In this document: piece after piece, positions 1 through 6,347 of the stretch
Numbering within the stretch: the first letter of the stretch is position 1
Layout: each line of letters opens with the position of its first letter
Assembly (NCBI GenBank): GCA_003220985.1
Contig: QHTY01000163.1
Coordinates: forward strand, 17,564-27,164
Origin: Gemmatimonadota bacterium
GTDB taxonomy: Bacteria > Gemmatimonadota > Gemmatimonadetes > Gemmatimonadales > GWC2-71-9
Direction: 5' to 3'
DNA: 9,601 bases
Position numbers and translations under genes: made by a program
Notes under the pieces: generated by a model
The model's database searches: none
Seen by the model: the letters and a program-made list of their open reading frames with translations, nothing else
What the model was told of the DNA's origin: nothing

Positions 1-54
1 AACGGCGCCCCTGTACGTCTCCAAGACGTGGCACGTGTGCTCGACGACGTTTAG
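1..54 (+). pseudogene. Upstream fragment of the RND efflux transporter gene, ending at an in-frame TAG
   Basis: Frame 1 from base 1 reads NGAPVRLQDVARVLDDV and then TAG at 52-54. It continues in the same frame as DSRNASWYDGRRAVVLAIQ into the large transporter ORF. This is the conserved RND segment where the first porter domain returns toward TM2; MdtB and MdtC have 'IRLGDVA-V-DSV(E/Q)D-RNA' at this point. The stop therefore sits where Glu or Gln is expected and is one base away from GAG or CAG. Homology continues on both sides without a frame change, which points to a point nonsense change or a base-call error rather than a gene boundary. The rest of the N-terminal part lies left of the window. 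Confidence 0.8.
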
Positions 55-96
55 GACTCGCGCAACGCGAGCTGGTACGACGGCCGGCGCGCCGTC

Positions 97-2346
97 GTGC
101 TCGCGATTCAACGCCAGCCCGGGACGAACACCGTGCAAGTCGCGGACGCGGTGAAAACGATGGTCACGTCGCTGTCCGCGCAGCTCCCCGCGTCTGTCCA
201 AGTGAATACGCTGTACGACCGGTCGGTCTCGATCCGCCAGTCGGTGAATGACGTACAGCTGACCCTCTTCGTCACGTTGTGCCTTGTCGTGCTCGTGATC
301 TTCCTGTTCCTGAAGAACCTGTCGGCCACCGTCATCCCGAGCCTGTCGCTGCCGTTTTCGATCATCGGCACGTTCTCCGTGATGTACCTGATGGGCTACA
401 GTCTCGACAACCTGTCACTGATGGCCCTCACGCTGTCGGTCGGGTTTGTGGTGGACGACGCCATCGTGATGCTCGAAAACATCGTCCGTCACATGGAGAT
501 GGGAAAACGGCCGATGCAGGCGGCGCTGGAAGGCGCCCGTGAGATCGGGTTCACGATCTTGTCGATGACGTTGTCGCTGACCGCTGTCTTCATCCCGGTG
601 CTGCTCATGGGCGGCATCATCGGCCGGCTGTTCCATGAATTCGCCGTGACGATTGGCGTCGCCATCTTGGTCTCCGGGTTCGTGTCGCTGACGCTCACCC
701 CTATGCTGTGCAGCCGCTTCCTCCGTCCCCCCAAGGAAGAGCGCCACGGCCGCTGGTACGAAGCGACGGAACGCGTGTACCGGCGCGGCCTGGGGTGGTA
801 CCAGCGGTCGCTGGCGTGGGTCATGGATCGCCGGCCCCTCGCGCTCGTCTTCTCGGCGGGCATCCTGGTCGCCACGGCCGTGCTGTTCGTGGTTGTCCCC
901 AAGGGGTTCATTCCGACCGAAGACACCGGCCAAATCCAGGGAACCACCGAGACACTCGAAGGCAGCTCGTACGAGAACATGCGCGACCACCAACAGGCCG
1001 TTGCCGACATCCTGACCCACGACCCGAACGTGGCGCACTTCATGTCGTCGGTCGGCGGCGGCACGATGAATCAGGGCCGGCTGAGTATCCGGCTCAAACC
1101 GCGCAATCAACGGCTGCCCGCGGATCAGGTGGCCCGCGAGCTGAATCCCAAGCTCAACAGTGTCCCCGGCGTACGCACCTACCTGCAGGTGCCCGCCTCC
1201 ATCCGCATCGGCGGGCGGCCGACCAAGACCCAATACCAGTTCACGCTGCAGAGCGCCGACATGGACGCCCTGTACGACAACGCAGCGAAGCTCGAGCGTG
1301 CCCTACACCGCATCCCCACGCTGCAGGACGTGACCACGGACCTGCAGATCAAGAACCCACAGGTGAGCGTGCGCATCGATCGCGATCGCGCGACGAGTCT
1401 CGGCGTGACGGTGCAGCAGATCGAACAGGCGTTGTACGACGCCTATGGCTCGCGCCAGGTGTCAACGATCTACACGCCAAACAACCAGTACTGGGTGATT
1501 CTGGAGCTGCTGCCCGAGTACCAGCGGGATCCCTCGGCGCTCCAGCTGCTCTACCTGCGCTCGCAAACCGGCAAGCTGATTCCGCTGACCTCCGTCGCTT
1601 CCGCGTCTAACGACGTCGGTCCGCTCAGCGTGAATCACAGCGGCCAGCTGCCGTCGGTCACCCTCTCATTCAACCTGCCGCCCGGCGTCTCCCTCGGGGC
1701 CGCGGTGAATGACGTACAAAAGGCCGCGCGGCAGACCTTGCCGTCCACGATCAGCACCGGCTTCTCGGGCACTGCGCAGGCGTTTCAGGCGAGCCAGCAG
1801 GGACTCGTGTTCCTGTTACTGCTCGCCGTCGTCGTGATCTACATCGTGCTCGGGATTCTCTACGAAAGCTTCATCCACCCGCTCACGATCCTGTCCGGTC
1901 TCCCATTCGCCGGATTCGGGGCGTTGCTCACGCTGTTCATCTTTCGCACTGAGCTGAGCGTCTACGCGTTCGTGGGTGTGATCATGCTGGTGGGGCTCGT
2001 CAAGAAGAACGCGATCATGATGATCGACTTCGCCCTAGATGCCGAGCGGACCGAGGGCAAGTCCCCACGCGACGCCATTATCGAGGCGTGCAGCGTCCGG
2101 TTCCGGCCGATCATGATGACGACGATGGCGGCGTTGATGGGGACGCTGCCCATCGCGATCGGCTGGGGCGCCGGCGGCGAATCGCGGCGGCCCCTCGGTC
2201 TCGCCGTCGTGGGCGGGCTGGCCTTCTCTCAGCTCATCACGCTGTACGTGACGCCGGTCGTGTACACCTACCTTGACACCTTACAACATCGCCTCGGGCG
2301 CCGTGCGCGGCGGGCGTCCGTCGAGGAGCCGGCCGCCGCCGACTGA
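97..2346 (+). CDS. RND-family multidrug efflux transporter, MdtB/MdtC-like (C-terminal ~3/4)
   Basis: This is the inner-membrane proton/drug antiporter subunit of a tripartite efflux pump (HAE1-type RND), which normally works with a periplasmic adaptor and an outer-membrane channel. The 749 residues correspond to roughly residue 290 to the end of a ~1030-residue pump. Residues about 52-210 hold TM2 to TM6. TM4 carries the proton-relay pair Asp120-Asp121 in VGFVVDDAIVMLENI (AcrB Asp407/408). Residues about 270-570 form the second periplasmic porter/docking domain. TM8-TM12 follow, with GILYESFIHPLTIL and the TM10 motif GLVKKNAIMMIDFA; Lys636/Lys637 flank the AcrB Lys940 position. The C-terminus, with RFRPIMMTT, PLGLAVVGGL and LYVTPVVYTYLD, is very close to MdtC. 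The GTG at 97 is only the first start codon after the upstream TAG. It falls inside a conserved beta strand and has no clear ribosome site, so it is probably not a true start. As written, the product would lack TM1 and the first porter domain and should not work alone. The TGA stop directly abuts the stop of the opposing gene. Confidence 0.93.
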   Translation: MLAIQRQPGTNTVQVADAVKTMVTSLSAQLPASVQVNTLYDRSVSIRQSVNDVQLTLFVTLCLVVLVIFLFLKNLSATVIPSLSLPFSIIGTFSVMYLMGYSLDNLSLMALTLSVGFVVDDAIVMLENIVRHMEMGKRPMQAALEGAREIGFTILSMTLSLTAVFIPVLLMGGIIGRLFHEFAVTIGVAILVSGFVSLTLTPMLCSRFLRPPKEERHGRWYEATERVYRRGLGWYQRSLAWVMDRRPLALVFSAGILVATAVLFVVVPKGFIPTEDTGQIQGTTETLEGSSYENMRDHQQAVADILTHDPNVAHFMSSVGGGTMNQGRLSIRLKPRNQRLPADQVARELNPKLNSVPGVRTYLQVPASIRIGGRPTKTQYQFTLQSADMDALYDNAAKLERALHRIPTLQDVTTDLQIKNPQVSVRIDRDRATSLGVTVQQIEQALYDAYGSRQVSTIYTPNNQYWVILELLPEYQRDPSALQLLYLRSQTGKLIPLTSVASASNDVGPLSVNHSGQLPSVTLSFNLPPGVSLGAAVNDVQKAARQTLPSTISTGFSGTAQAFQASQQGLVFLLLLAVVVIYIVLGILYESFIHPLTILSGLPFAGFGALLTLFIFRTELSVYAFVGVIMLVGLVKKNAIMMIDFALDAERTEGKSPRDAIIEACSVRFRPIMMTTMAALMGTLPIAIGWGAGGESRRPLGLAVVGGLAFSQLITLYVTPVVYTYLDTLQHRLGRRARRASVEEPAAAD

Positions 2347-3855
2347 TTACGGCTTCGCGACCGCGTCGACGCGGACGCTGGCGGTAAGGCCGCTCCCAAT
2401 CACGAACTGGTAGCTTCCCACCCGCTGCGCCTTTAGCATGATGATCACGGCCGTGTCGGCCGACTCGAGGCTGACGAGCTGGAGATCCTGCTGGCGCACG
2501 TTGAGGCGCGCGCGACCGGCGCGCAGCGCCTGACCCAGGGCATCGATCGACGTGAGATTGCCGTACAGGTCACGAGCCCGCAGTCGGAGCGTAAAAGGCG
2601 TAGCAACCGGCACCGTGATCGCGCGCCCGTTGACCACCTCGCCGTTGCGGTCGAGGATCAGCGTATCGATGGGCCCCGGCTGCGCCCGCAGCGTCACGAC
2701 CCGCTCGAGTGAATCGATGCTTGCGAAGACAGCCGACTCCCCCGTCTTGTTACCCAAGACGACATCCACGCGGACCTGACCGGTCGAGTCGACGACCGCC
2801 GACTCCGGCGTGACGCGGCCGTTCAACGCGCGGAAGCGGACGGTACGGCCGGCCGCGGGAGCTCCCTGAACGGTTCGCGCGCGGAAAACTACCGGCTCAC
2901 CCAGCGGGCTTCCCACGCCGCCCGACGTCGTGGCGAGCGGCAGGAATCCGGTGTTGATCCCGGACAGTCCGGCTGTCGCCGCGATCTCCACCTCCGTCGG
3001 TGGAAGCCCGCGAACCCGGACCTGCACCGTCGCCCCGCGCGAGACCGATTTGGGCGTTACGGCAAACGTCGCGCGCCCGCCGGAATCGGTGACTGACGTC
3101 AGCGGGCCGCCCGTCCCGCCGACGAGGTCGACCGGCTCACCTGACACCGGATTTCCGAGCGAGTCCGTGACCGCCGCCACGATCGCTGCGGTGGTGTCTT
3201 CGCTCCGAAACACGATGTAGTCGGGCGTCACACGCATCCGTCCGGCTTTGGCGGAGCGGACGGAAAGGAGGACGCCAGGCTGGCCCGGAAGCGTCGCGCC
3301 GGCGCCGCTGCGAATCTCGAATTGATGCGTGCCCGCGCGCGACACGGCCGGCAGCCGGAAGACGGCGATGCCGCTGTCGTCGGTGACCGCTGACGCGTCC
3401 CGCGATAGGCCGAGTGCGGTGGTCCCTCGCAACGCCAAGGTCGTGCGCCGTAGCGGCGTGCGGCCACGACTCAGGCGCACGCGCACACTCGCCGCGGTCC
3501 CCGCGGTGGTGACGACCTCGCCGGGTTGGGCGACGGCGGTGATCGGTTGGGCCGTCTCGGTGCTTGCGGACACCGACGCGTTAGCGGCACGACGAGTGTC
3601 GCAGGCGGCGGCGCTGGCGATCACCTCGCCGCCGGCTCCGGCGTTGCGCAGATCCGCCCAATCGCGCTCCGTCGGACGGAACGTCAGGCAGCTGCGACGC
3701 ACGACATCCGCGACTTCAGTCTGGGCGAACATGGGATTCGTGAGCAGCCGGATCAACTCGGTCTTGTCGAGCGGCGGTGGTGATTGCGCCCCCCCCGCGG
3801 TCGCCGCGGCCAGCGAGGCCAGCACGATCAGGATCCCTCTCAGCCGCGAGGGCAC
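2347..3855 (-). CDS. Secreted protein with N-terminal helical domain and tandem bacterial Ig-like domains
   Basis: The product is 502 residues and I do not recognise a named family for it. A Sec signal peptide is clear: MPSRLRG, then a hydrophobic stretch at residues 8-22 ending near AGGAQS, so it is exported. Residues about 28-88 form a compact helical domain (LDKTELIRLLTN, VADVVRRSCLTF, LRNAGAGGEVIASAAAC) with two cysteines, 56 and 85. It resembles a short 'RLL..VA.LV...G.dF..t......LR.aGA...li.ai' domain seen in many acidobacterial-type exported proteins. About three or four beta-sandwich units follow (roughly 105-200, 205-295, 312-395 and 396-500). Three carry the invasin/Big_1-like turn D-x-x-G: TDDSGIAVF, TDSGGRATF and VDSTGQVRV. 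A surface or periplasmic binding role is inferred from these folds; no catalytic motif is visible. The start is the GTG at 3855, one base after the TAG of the upstream gene, so translational coupling is likely. No strong Shine-Dalgarno precedes it. Confidence 0.85.
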   Translation of the reverse strand: MPSRLRGILIVLASLAAATAGGAQSPPPLDKTELIRLLTNPMFAQTEVADVVRRSCLTFRPTERDWADLRNAGAGGEVIASAAACDTRRAANASVSASTETAQPITAVAQPGEVVTTAGTAASVRVRLSRGRTPLRRTTLALRGTTALGLSRDASAVTDDSGIAVFRLPAVSRAGTHQFEIRSGAGATLPGQPGVLLSVRSAKAGRMRVTPDYIVFRSEDTTAAIVAAVTDSLGNPVSGEPVDLVGGTGGPLTSVTDSGGRATFAVTPKSVSRGATVQVRVRGLPPTEVEIAATAGLSGINTGFLPLATTSGGVGSPLGEPVVFRARTVQGAPAAGRTVRFRALNGRVTPESAVVDSTGQVRVDVVLGNKTGESAVFASIDSLERVVTLRAQPGPIDTLILDRNGEVVNGRAITVPVATPFTLRLRARDLYGNLTSIDALGQALRAGRARLNVRQQDLQLVSLESADTAVIIMLKAQRVGSYQFVIGSGLTASVRVDAVAKP

Positions 3856-3856
3856 G

Positions 3857-4504
3857 CTATGGCCGGGCGCAGGATGAGCGTTCGAACTTCACTTCGACGC
3901 CGCGGACGTCCGCGTAGAGACGCTTGTCACGCGCGTCGCGCCCGGCGTCGGACCCTGCGAGCAGATCCTTCCGTGCCACATTGTATCCGAGCCACGCATC
4001 CTCCACCTGCGTGAGGCCGCGCGCGAGTCCGCTGCACGGCATGCGGTGCGTGTCATACATGGTCGCTCGCATGTTGAACGCCGTAAGCGCGAGGGCAAGC
4101 GTGTCAGCGCGCCGGTCGAGCAACGCGGTATCACTGACAGGCACCGCGCCGGCGGCCCCCCTCTCGGAGCCGCGGCCGCCTGCTGCACCGGAGCGGGATC
4201 CGAGCAAACCGTAGATGGCGGTCACGAGTACGGCACCGGCAAGCCCCGAAGCGATGTATGTGTACCAACGAACCCTCGGCGCGGTATGCGAGCCGGGAGC
4301 GGCAGACGGTGCGGACTCTCCGGCGGCGGGAAGCTCGTCATCGACATCGGTTGCGTCGGAGGGAAGCAGGACCGGATGATTGATGCGACTCGGCGTCTGC
4401 GTTGCGGGAATCGTGGGCGTTGGAGGAGTGCCGAGCCTCACGACCGGCTCATAGGCGGGCGCGCCTGCTGGTCGTGTGCCGGAGACGGGATGTGTGTCGG
4501 CCAT
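3857..4504 (-). CDS. Hypothetical single-pass membrane protein
   Basis: The product is 215 residues with no family recognised. It has a Pro/Ala/Thr-rich, low-complexity N-terminal part (residues 1-80), expected to be disordered and cytoplasmic. One transmembrane helix follows (about 81-101, YTYIASGLAGAVLVTAIYGLL). After it come a Gly/Ser/Ala/Arg linker and an amphipathic, helix-rich C-terminal domain (about 125-215) that is probably periplasmic. Two cysteines (157 in MPCSG and 212 in SSCARP) could form a disulfide there. The start is the ATG at 4504, supported by a near-perfect AGGAGG site nine bases upstream. Its TAG stop lies one base before the GTG of the Ig-domain gene, so the two are almost certainly co-transcribed. 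The topology is that of a membrane anchor or signalling partner, but this is only inference. Confidence 0.82.
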   Translation of the reverse strand: MADTHPVSGTRPAGAPAYEPVVRLGTPPTPTIPATQTPSRINHPVLLPSDATDVDDELPAAGESAPSAAPGSHTAPRVRWYTYIASGLAGAVLVTAIYGLLGSRSGAAGGRGSERGAAGAVPVSDTALLDRRADTLALALTAFNMRATMYDTHRMPCSGLARGLTQVEDAWLGYNVARKDLLAGSDAGRDARDKRLYADVRGVEVKFERSSCARP

Positions 4505-4513
4505 GAATCATTC

Positions 4514-4519
4514 CCTCCT
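4514..4519 (-). promoter_or_regulatory. Strong Shine-Dalgarno site for the 3857-4504 gene
   Basis: On the minus strand the bases read AAGGAGGGAATGATTC followed by ATG. AGGAGG is a perfect anti-16S match with nine bases to the ATG at 4504. This is the best ribosome site in the window and it fixes the start of the membrane-protein gene. Confidence 0.8.
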
Positions 4520-4607
4520 TAGCGATCCTCGAGGGGCAAGTACCGTACCCATCGCTGCGCTCTGTAAGCTCCGCCCAATCAGCGAGTTGGAGTGCTGACG
4601 CCGGTGA

Positions 4608-4672
4608 TTGTAAGCGAAGTGAAACACTTCCCGCCGCAGGCATGCCGGTTGTAAGCGAAATGAAACACCTCC
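4608..4672. repeat. Two 24-bp direct repeats, 41-bp period, with internal palindrome
   Basis: Bases 4608-4631 and 4649-4672 both begin TTGTAAGCGAA and match at 22 of 24 positions; the differences are G/A at 4619/4660 and T/C at 4628/4669. The first copy contains a perfect inverted repeat, GAAGTGAAACACTTC (4616-4630: six-base arms, three-base centre). The second copy has a degenerate version, GAAATGAAACACCTC (4657-4671). The 41-bp offset is close to four helical turns, which would place two bound proteins on the same DNA face. Together with the divergent promoter position, this suggests a paired operator; the regulator is unknown. Confidence 0.75.
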
Positions 4673-4693
4673 GGCAGCACGTATGTTGAGGCC

Positions 4694-5527
4694 GTGAGCG
4701 CGGTTCATTTGGCTGCTATGAGTCGCCGCGGCGGCGACGACGCCCAGTTTCCCTTTAGCGTCCCGGCGATCCGGGCGCTCGACGGGCTGTCGCTCGAGCG
4801 GCCCGTCACATTCTTCGTCGGCGAAAACGGCTCTGGAAAATCGACGCTGCTCGAGGGTATCGCCGCGGCCGCGCGACTCCCGACAGTAGGCAGTGCGGAG
4901 GTGCTGCAGGATGACACGCTCGAAGCGCAACGACGGCTGGGCAAAGCACTCCGGCTCAGCTGGGCCAGACGCACGGTGCGTGGATTCTTTCTGCGTGCGG
5001 AAGATTTCTTTGGGTTCACGAAACGGCTCGCGCGCATGCGCGCCGAATTGATCGTGGAGATGCGCGAAGCGGCAGCGCTGTACAAGGCGGGCGGCCGCTC
5101 GCAGGCGGCGCTCGGCTTGAAGCAAGGGCCGCTGCAGGCATCGATCGCCGAACTGGAAAAGCGCTACGGTGCTCAGCTCGACGCCAACTCACATGGTGAA
5201 AGCTTTCTCAAGCTGTTTCAATCACGGTTTGTGCCCGGCGGCCTGTACTTGCTGGACGAGCCGGAGGCACCGCTCTCACCGCAGAGCCAGCTCGCCCTCC
5301 TCGCAATGATTGGCGACATGATCTCGCACGACGCACAGTTCATCATCGCCACCCATTCGCCGCTGCTGCTCGCGTTCCCGGACGCGCAGATCTATACGTT
5401 CGATCGGATACCCGTGCGGGCGGTCGCGTACGAAGATCTCGATCACGTGCGCATTACACGAGATTTTCTAAACGCACCCGATCGTTATTTGAATCAGATC
5501 CTGAAAAAGGACCCCCCTCTCCACTGA
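4694..5527 (+). CDS. AAA/ABC-type ATPase, COG3910-like
   Basis: This is a stand-alone cytoplasmic P-loop ATPase with an ABC/SMC-type head. Motifs appear in order: Walker A GENGSGKST at residues 43-51, a helical insertion at about 70-160, an ABC-signature-like NSHGES at 165-170, Walker B LYLLDEPE at 184-191 with catalytic Glu189, and the H-loop ATHSP with His221. The length of 277 residues, and a head with no coiled-coil arms or attached nuclease, fit the 'predicted ATPase, AAA family' group COG3910. Its physiological role is not established, and no substrate domain or transmembrane segment is visible. The start is uncertain: the GTG at 4694 is preceded by GAGG only two bases away, and the ATG at 4718 (residue 9) is an alternative. 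The last residues (KKDPPLH) are encoded within a stem-loop element, so the natural C-terminus may have been altered by that element. No partner gene of a known defence or transport system is next to it. Confidence 0.88.
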   Translation: MSAVHLAAMSRRGGDDAQFPFSVPAIRALDGLSLERPVTFFVGENGSGKSTLLEGIAAAARLPTVGSAEVLQDDTLEAQRRLGKALRLSWARRTVRGFFLRAEDFFGFTKRLARMRAELIVEMREAAALYKAGGRSQAALGLKQGPLQASIAELEKRYGAQLDANSHGESFLKLFQSRFVPGGLYLLDEPEAPLSPQSQLALLAMIGDMISHDAQFIIATHSPLLLAFPDAQIYTFDRIPVRAVAYEDLDHVRITRDFLNAPDRYLNQILKKDPPLH

Positions 5528-5549
5528 GTGAAGAGGGGGTTAGGGTGAG
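5513..5549 (+). terminator. Stem-loop over the ATPase stop codon, REP-like, possible terminator
   Basis: Bases 5513-5520 (CCCCCTCT) pair with 5532-5539 (AGAGGGGG). One C/A mismatch separates this from CAC/GTG (5522-5524 with 5528-5530), leaving TGA as the loop, which is exactly the ATPase stop codon. The hairpin is followed by GTTAGGGTGAGG rather than a U-run, so it is not a classical rho-independent terminator. The pattern of a CCCTCTC hairpin plus a GGGTTAGGGTGAGG tail is like a dispersed palindromic repeat I have seen in many environmental bacterial genomes. It lies in the 42-bp gap between convergent genes, where it could end transcription from the left. Confidence 0.6.
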
Positions 5550-5569
5550 GTCGGGGACGGCAGGGGAGA

Positions 5570-6226
5570 TTACCGAATCCCGATCGACACCCCGATCTGA
5601 TAGACGCGCATATCCACCGGCGTCGTGACTTGGCGTGCGCTGAAGCTGCCGTCAGGATTCTGCGTCAGGCCGCCCGCCGGCACATAGGTCACACGATCGT
5701 GGCGCACGCCGCGGGCACCGATATCGATCGCGATCGGAGTGCGACCGGCGCTAAGACCGAGCAGCAAGCCGCCGCCCGCGGACCGCATCCACGTGGTGTG
5801 GCCGTCGAGGTAGTCGCTCGCAGAGCAGCCGCAGCTGCTGTAGCTCGCGTTGCTCCAGAACAGCGACCCGCCCATGGTCGCAAATCCGTAGACGCGGAAC
5901 GCGCCACTGCCCAGCGTCAGCTGGGGTCCCGCGCCGATCGTGCCGATTTGTGAAGTGGTGGTAACGCCGTAACTCTGGTATTGCGCATCGTAGGCCATCC
6001 AGGAGGCGTCGATCCGGAGCCCCAGCGCGCCGCCGCTCGTGACGCCGAAGATCGACAATCCGCCCGCGACGTCCCCATTGCGGCGAAACTCGCCGAGCGG
6101 CTGTGCCACGACAAAGTCGGCGCCAAATGCACCGCGGTCGCGAACCTCCCGGAGCGCGGACCGCTGGCCGAGGAGAGGACCTGCAATCAGACCGAGGCTC
6201 AGCACCGCCATCCCGATGCGCCGCAT
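5570..6226 (-). CDS. Predicted outer-membrane beta-barrel protein, hypothetical
   Basis: The product is 218 residues with no named family recognised. It has a clear signal peptide (MRRIGMAVLSLGLIAGPLLG, cleavage near residue 20-21). The mature chain of about 198 residues is rich in Gly, Ser and aromatics and has alternating polar/apolar strands, such as GAFGADFVVAQPLGEF, LGLRIDASWMAYD, IGAGPQLTLGSGAFRVYGFATMGG and GGGLLLGLSAGRTPIAIDIGARGV. It ends in a typical final strand (MRVYQIGVSIGIR). This is the pattern of a small eight-stranded barrel of the OmpA/OmpW size class. An unusual SSCGCSASDY loop (Cys132 and Cys134) lies between strands and could form a vicinal disulfide or bind metal. The start is the ATG at 6226, with AGGG about eight bases upstream. 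The gene converges on the ATPase and diverges from csaA, so it is probably monocistronic. Confidence 0.82.
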   Translation of the reverse strand: MRRIGMAVLSLGLIAGPLLGQRSALREVRDRGAFGADFVVAQPLGEFRRNGDVAGGLSIFGVTSGGALGLRIDASWMAYDAQYQSYGVTTTSQIGTIGAGPQLTLGSGAFRVYGFATMGGSLFWSNASYSSCGCSASDYLDGHTTWMRSAGGGLLLGLSAGRTPIAIDIGARGVRHDRVTYVPAGGLTQNPDGSFSARQVTTPVDMRVYQIGVSIGIR

Positions 6227-6299
6227 ATCGCCGCCCTGTGAGAGTGGAATCGTCTACGCCGTGGCGGAAAGGCAATGCACGTGCCAAGCTTTTCGCGCT

Positions 6300-6329
6300 T
6301 TGACGAACGCTTGCCGTGACCTCTAAAAG
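6300..6329 (+). promoter_or_regulatory. Candidate sigma-70-type promoter for csaA
   Basis: TTGACG (6300-6305) matches five of six -35 consensus bases. TAAAAG (6324-6329) is a moderate -10, and the spacer is 18 bp. Transcription would begin just upstream of the csaA ATG at 6348, leaving a leader of about a dozen bases with GGGAG as ribosome site. It lies in the 121-bp divergent gap (6227-6347) shared with the barrel gene. Confidence 0.5.
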
Positions 6330-6347
6330 GGACATTTGGGAGTGGCG

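Larger units (their letters stand above)
4505..4693. promoter_or_regulatory. Divergent intergenic regulatory region
   Basis: These 189 bases separate the minus-strand membrane-protein/Ig operon from the plus-strand ATPase, so both promoters must lie here. The region contains a pair of direct repeats (described separately). On the minus strand the first repeat supplies TACAAT (4612-4607), a good -10-like hexamer. No convincing -35 hexamer lies 17 bases upstream; the palindrome occupies that position. On the plus strand TATGTT (4682-4687) is a weak -10-like hexamer only six bases before the GTG at 4694. Promoter positions are tentative. Confidence 0.5.

Noticed and set aside
52..54. Amber codon recoding (pyrrolysine or stop reassignment)
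   Set aside because: TAG ends two other intact-looking genes in this window, and a single-base change from GAG or CAG is simpler.
415..1233. 272-residue open frame antisense to the RND gene
   Set aside because: His/Arg/Asp-rich low-complexity translation with no signal peptide or motif, fully opposite a strongly conserved coding region. It is a GC-rich shadow frame.
708..1610. 300-residue open frame in another plus-strand frame of the RND gene
   Set aside because: The translation is Arg/Pro/Ala-rich nonsense, while the RND frame through the same bases is clearly homologous.
4608..4672. CRISPR-like direct repeats
   Set aside because: There are only two imperfect copies, the 17-base gap is too short for a spacer, and no cas genes are present. 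A paired operator fits better.
4694..5527. Anti-phage defence ATPase (Gabija-, Septu- or retron-type partner)
   Set aside because: No nuclease, HNH, TOPRIM or reverse transcriptase gene adjoins it, and the ATPase lacks the insertions of those families.
6277..6284. GCACGTGC palindrome in the csaA/barrel divergent gap
   Set aside because: An eight-base palindrome in GC-rich DNA is expected by chance, and nothing else supports a binding site.
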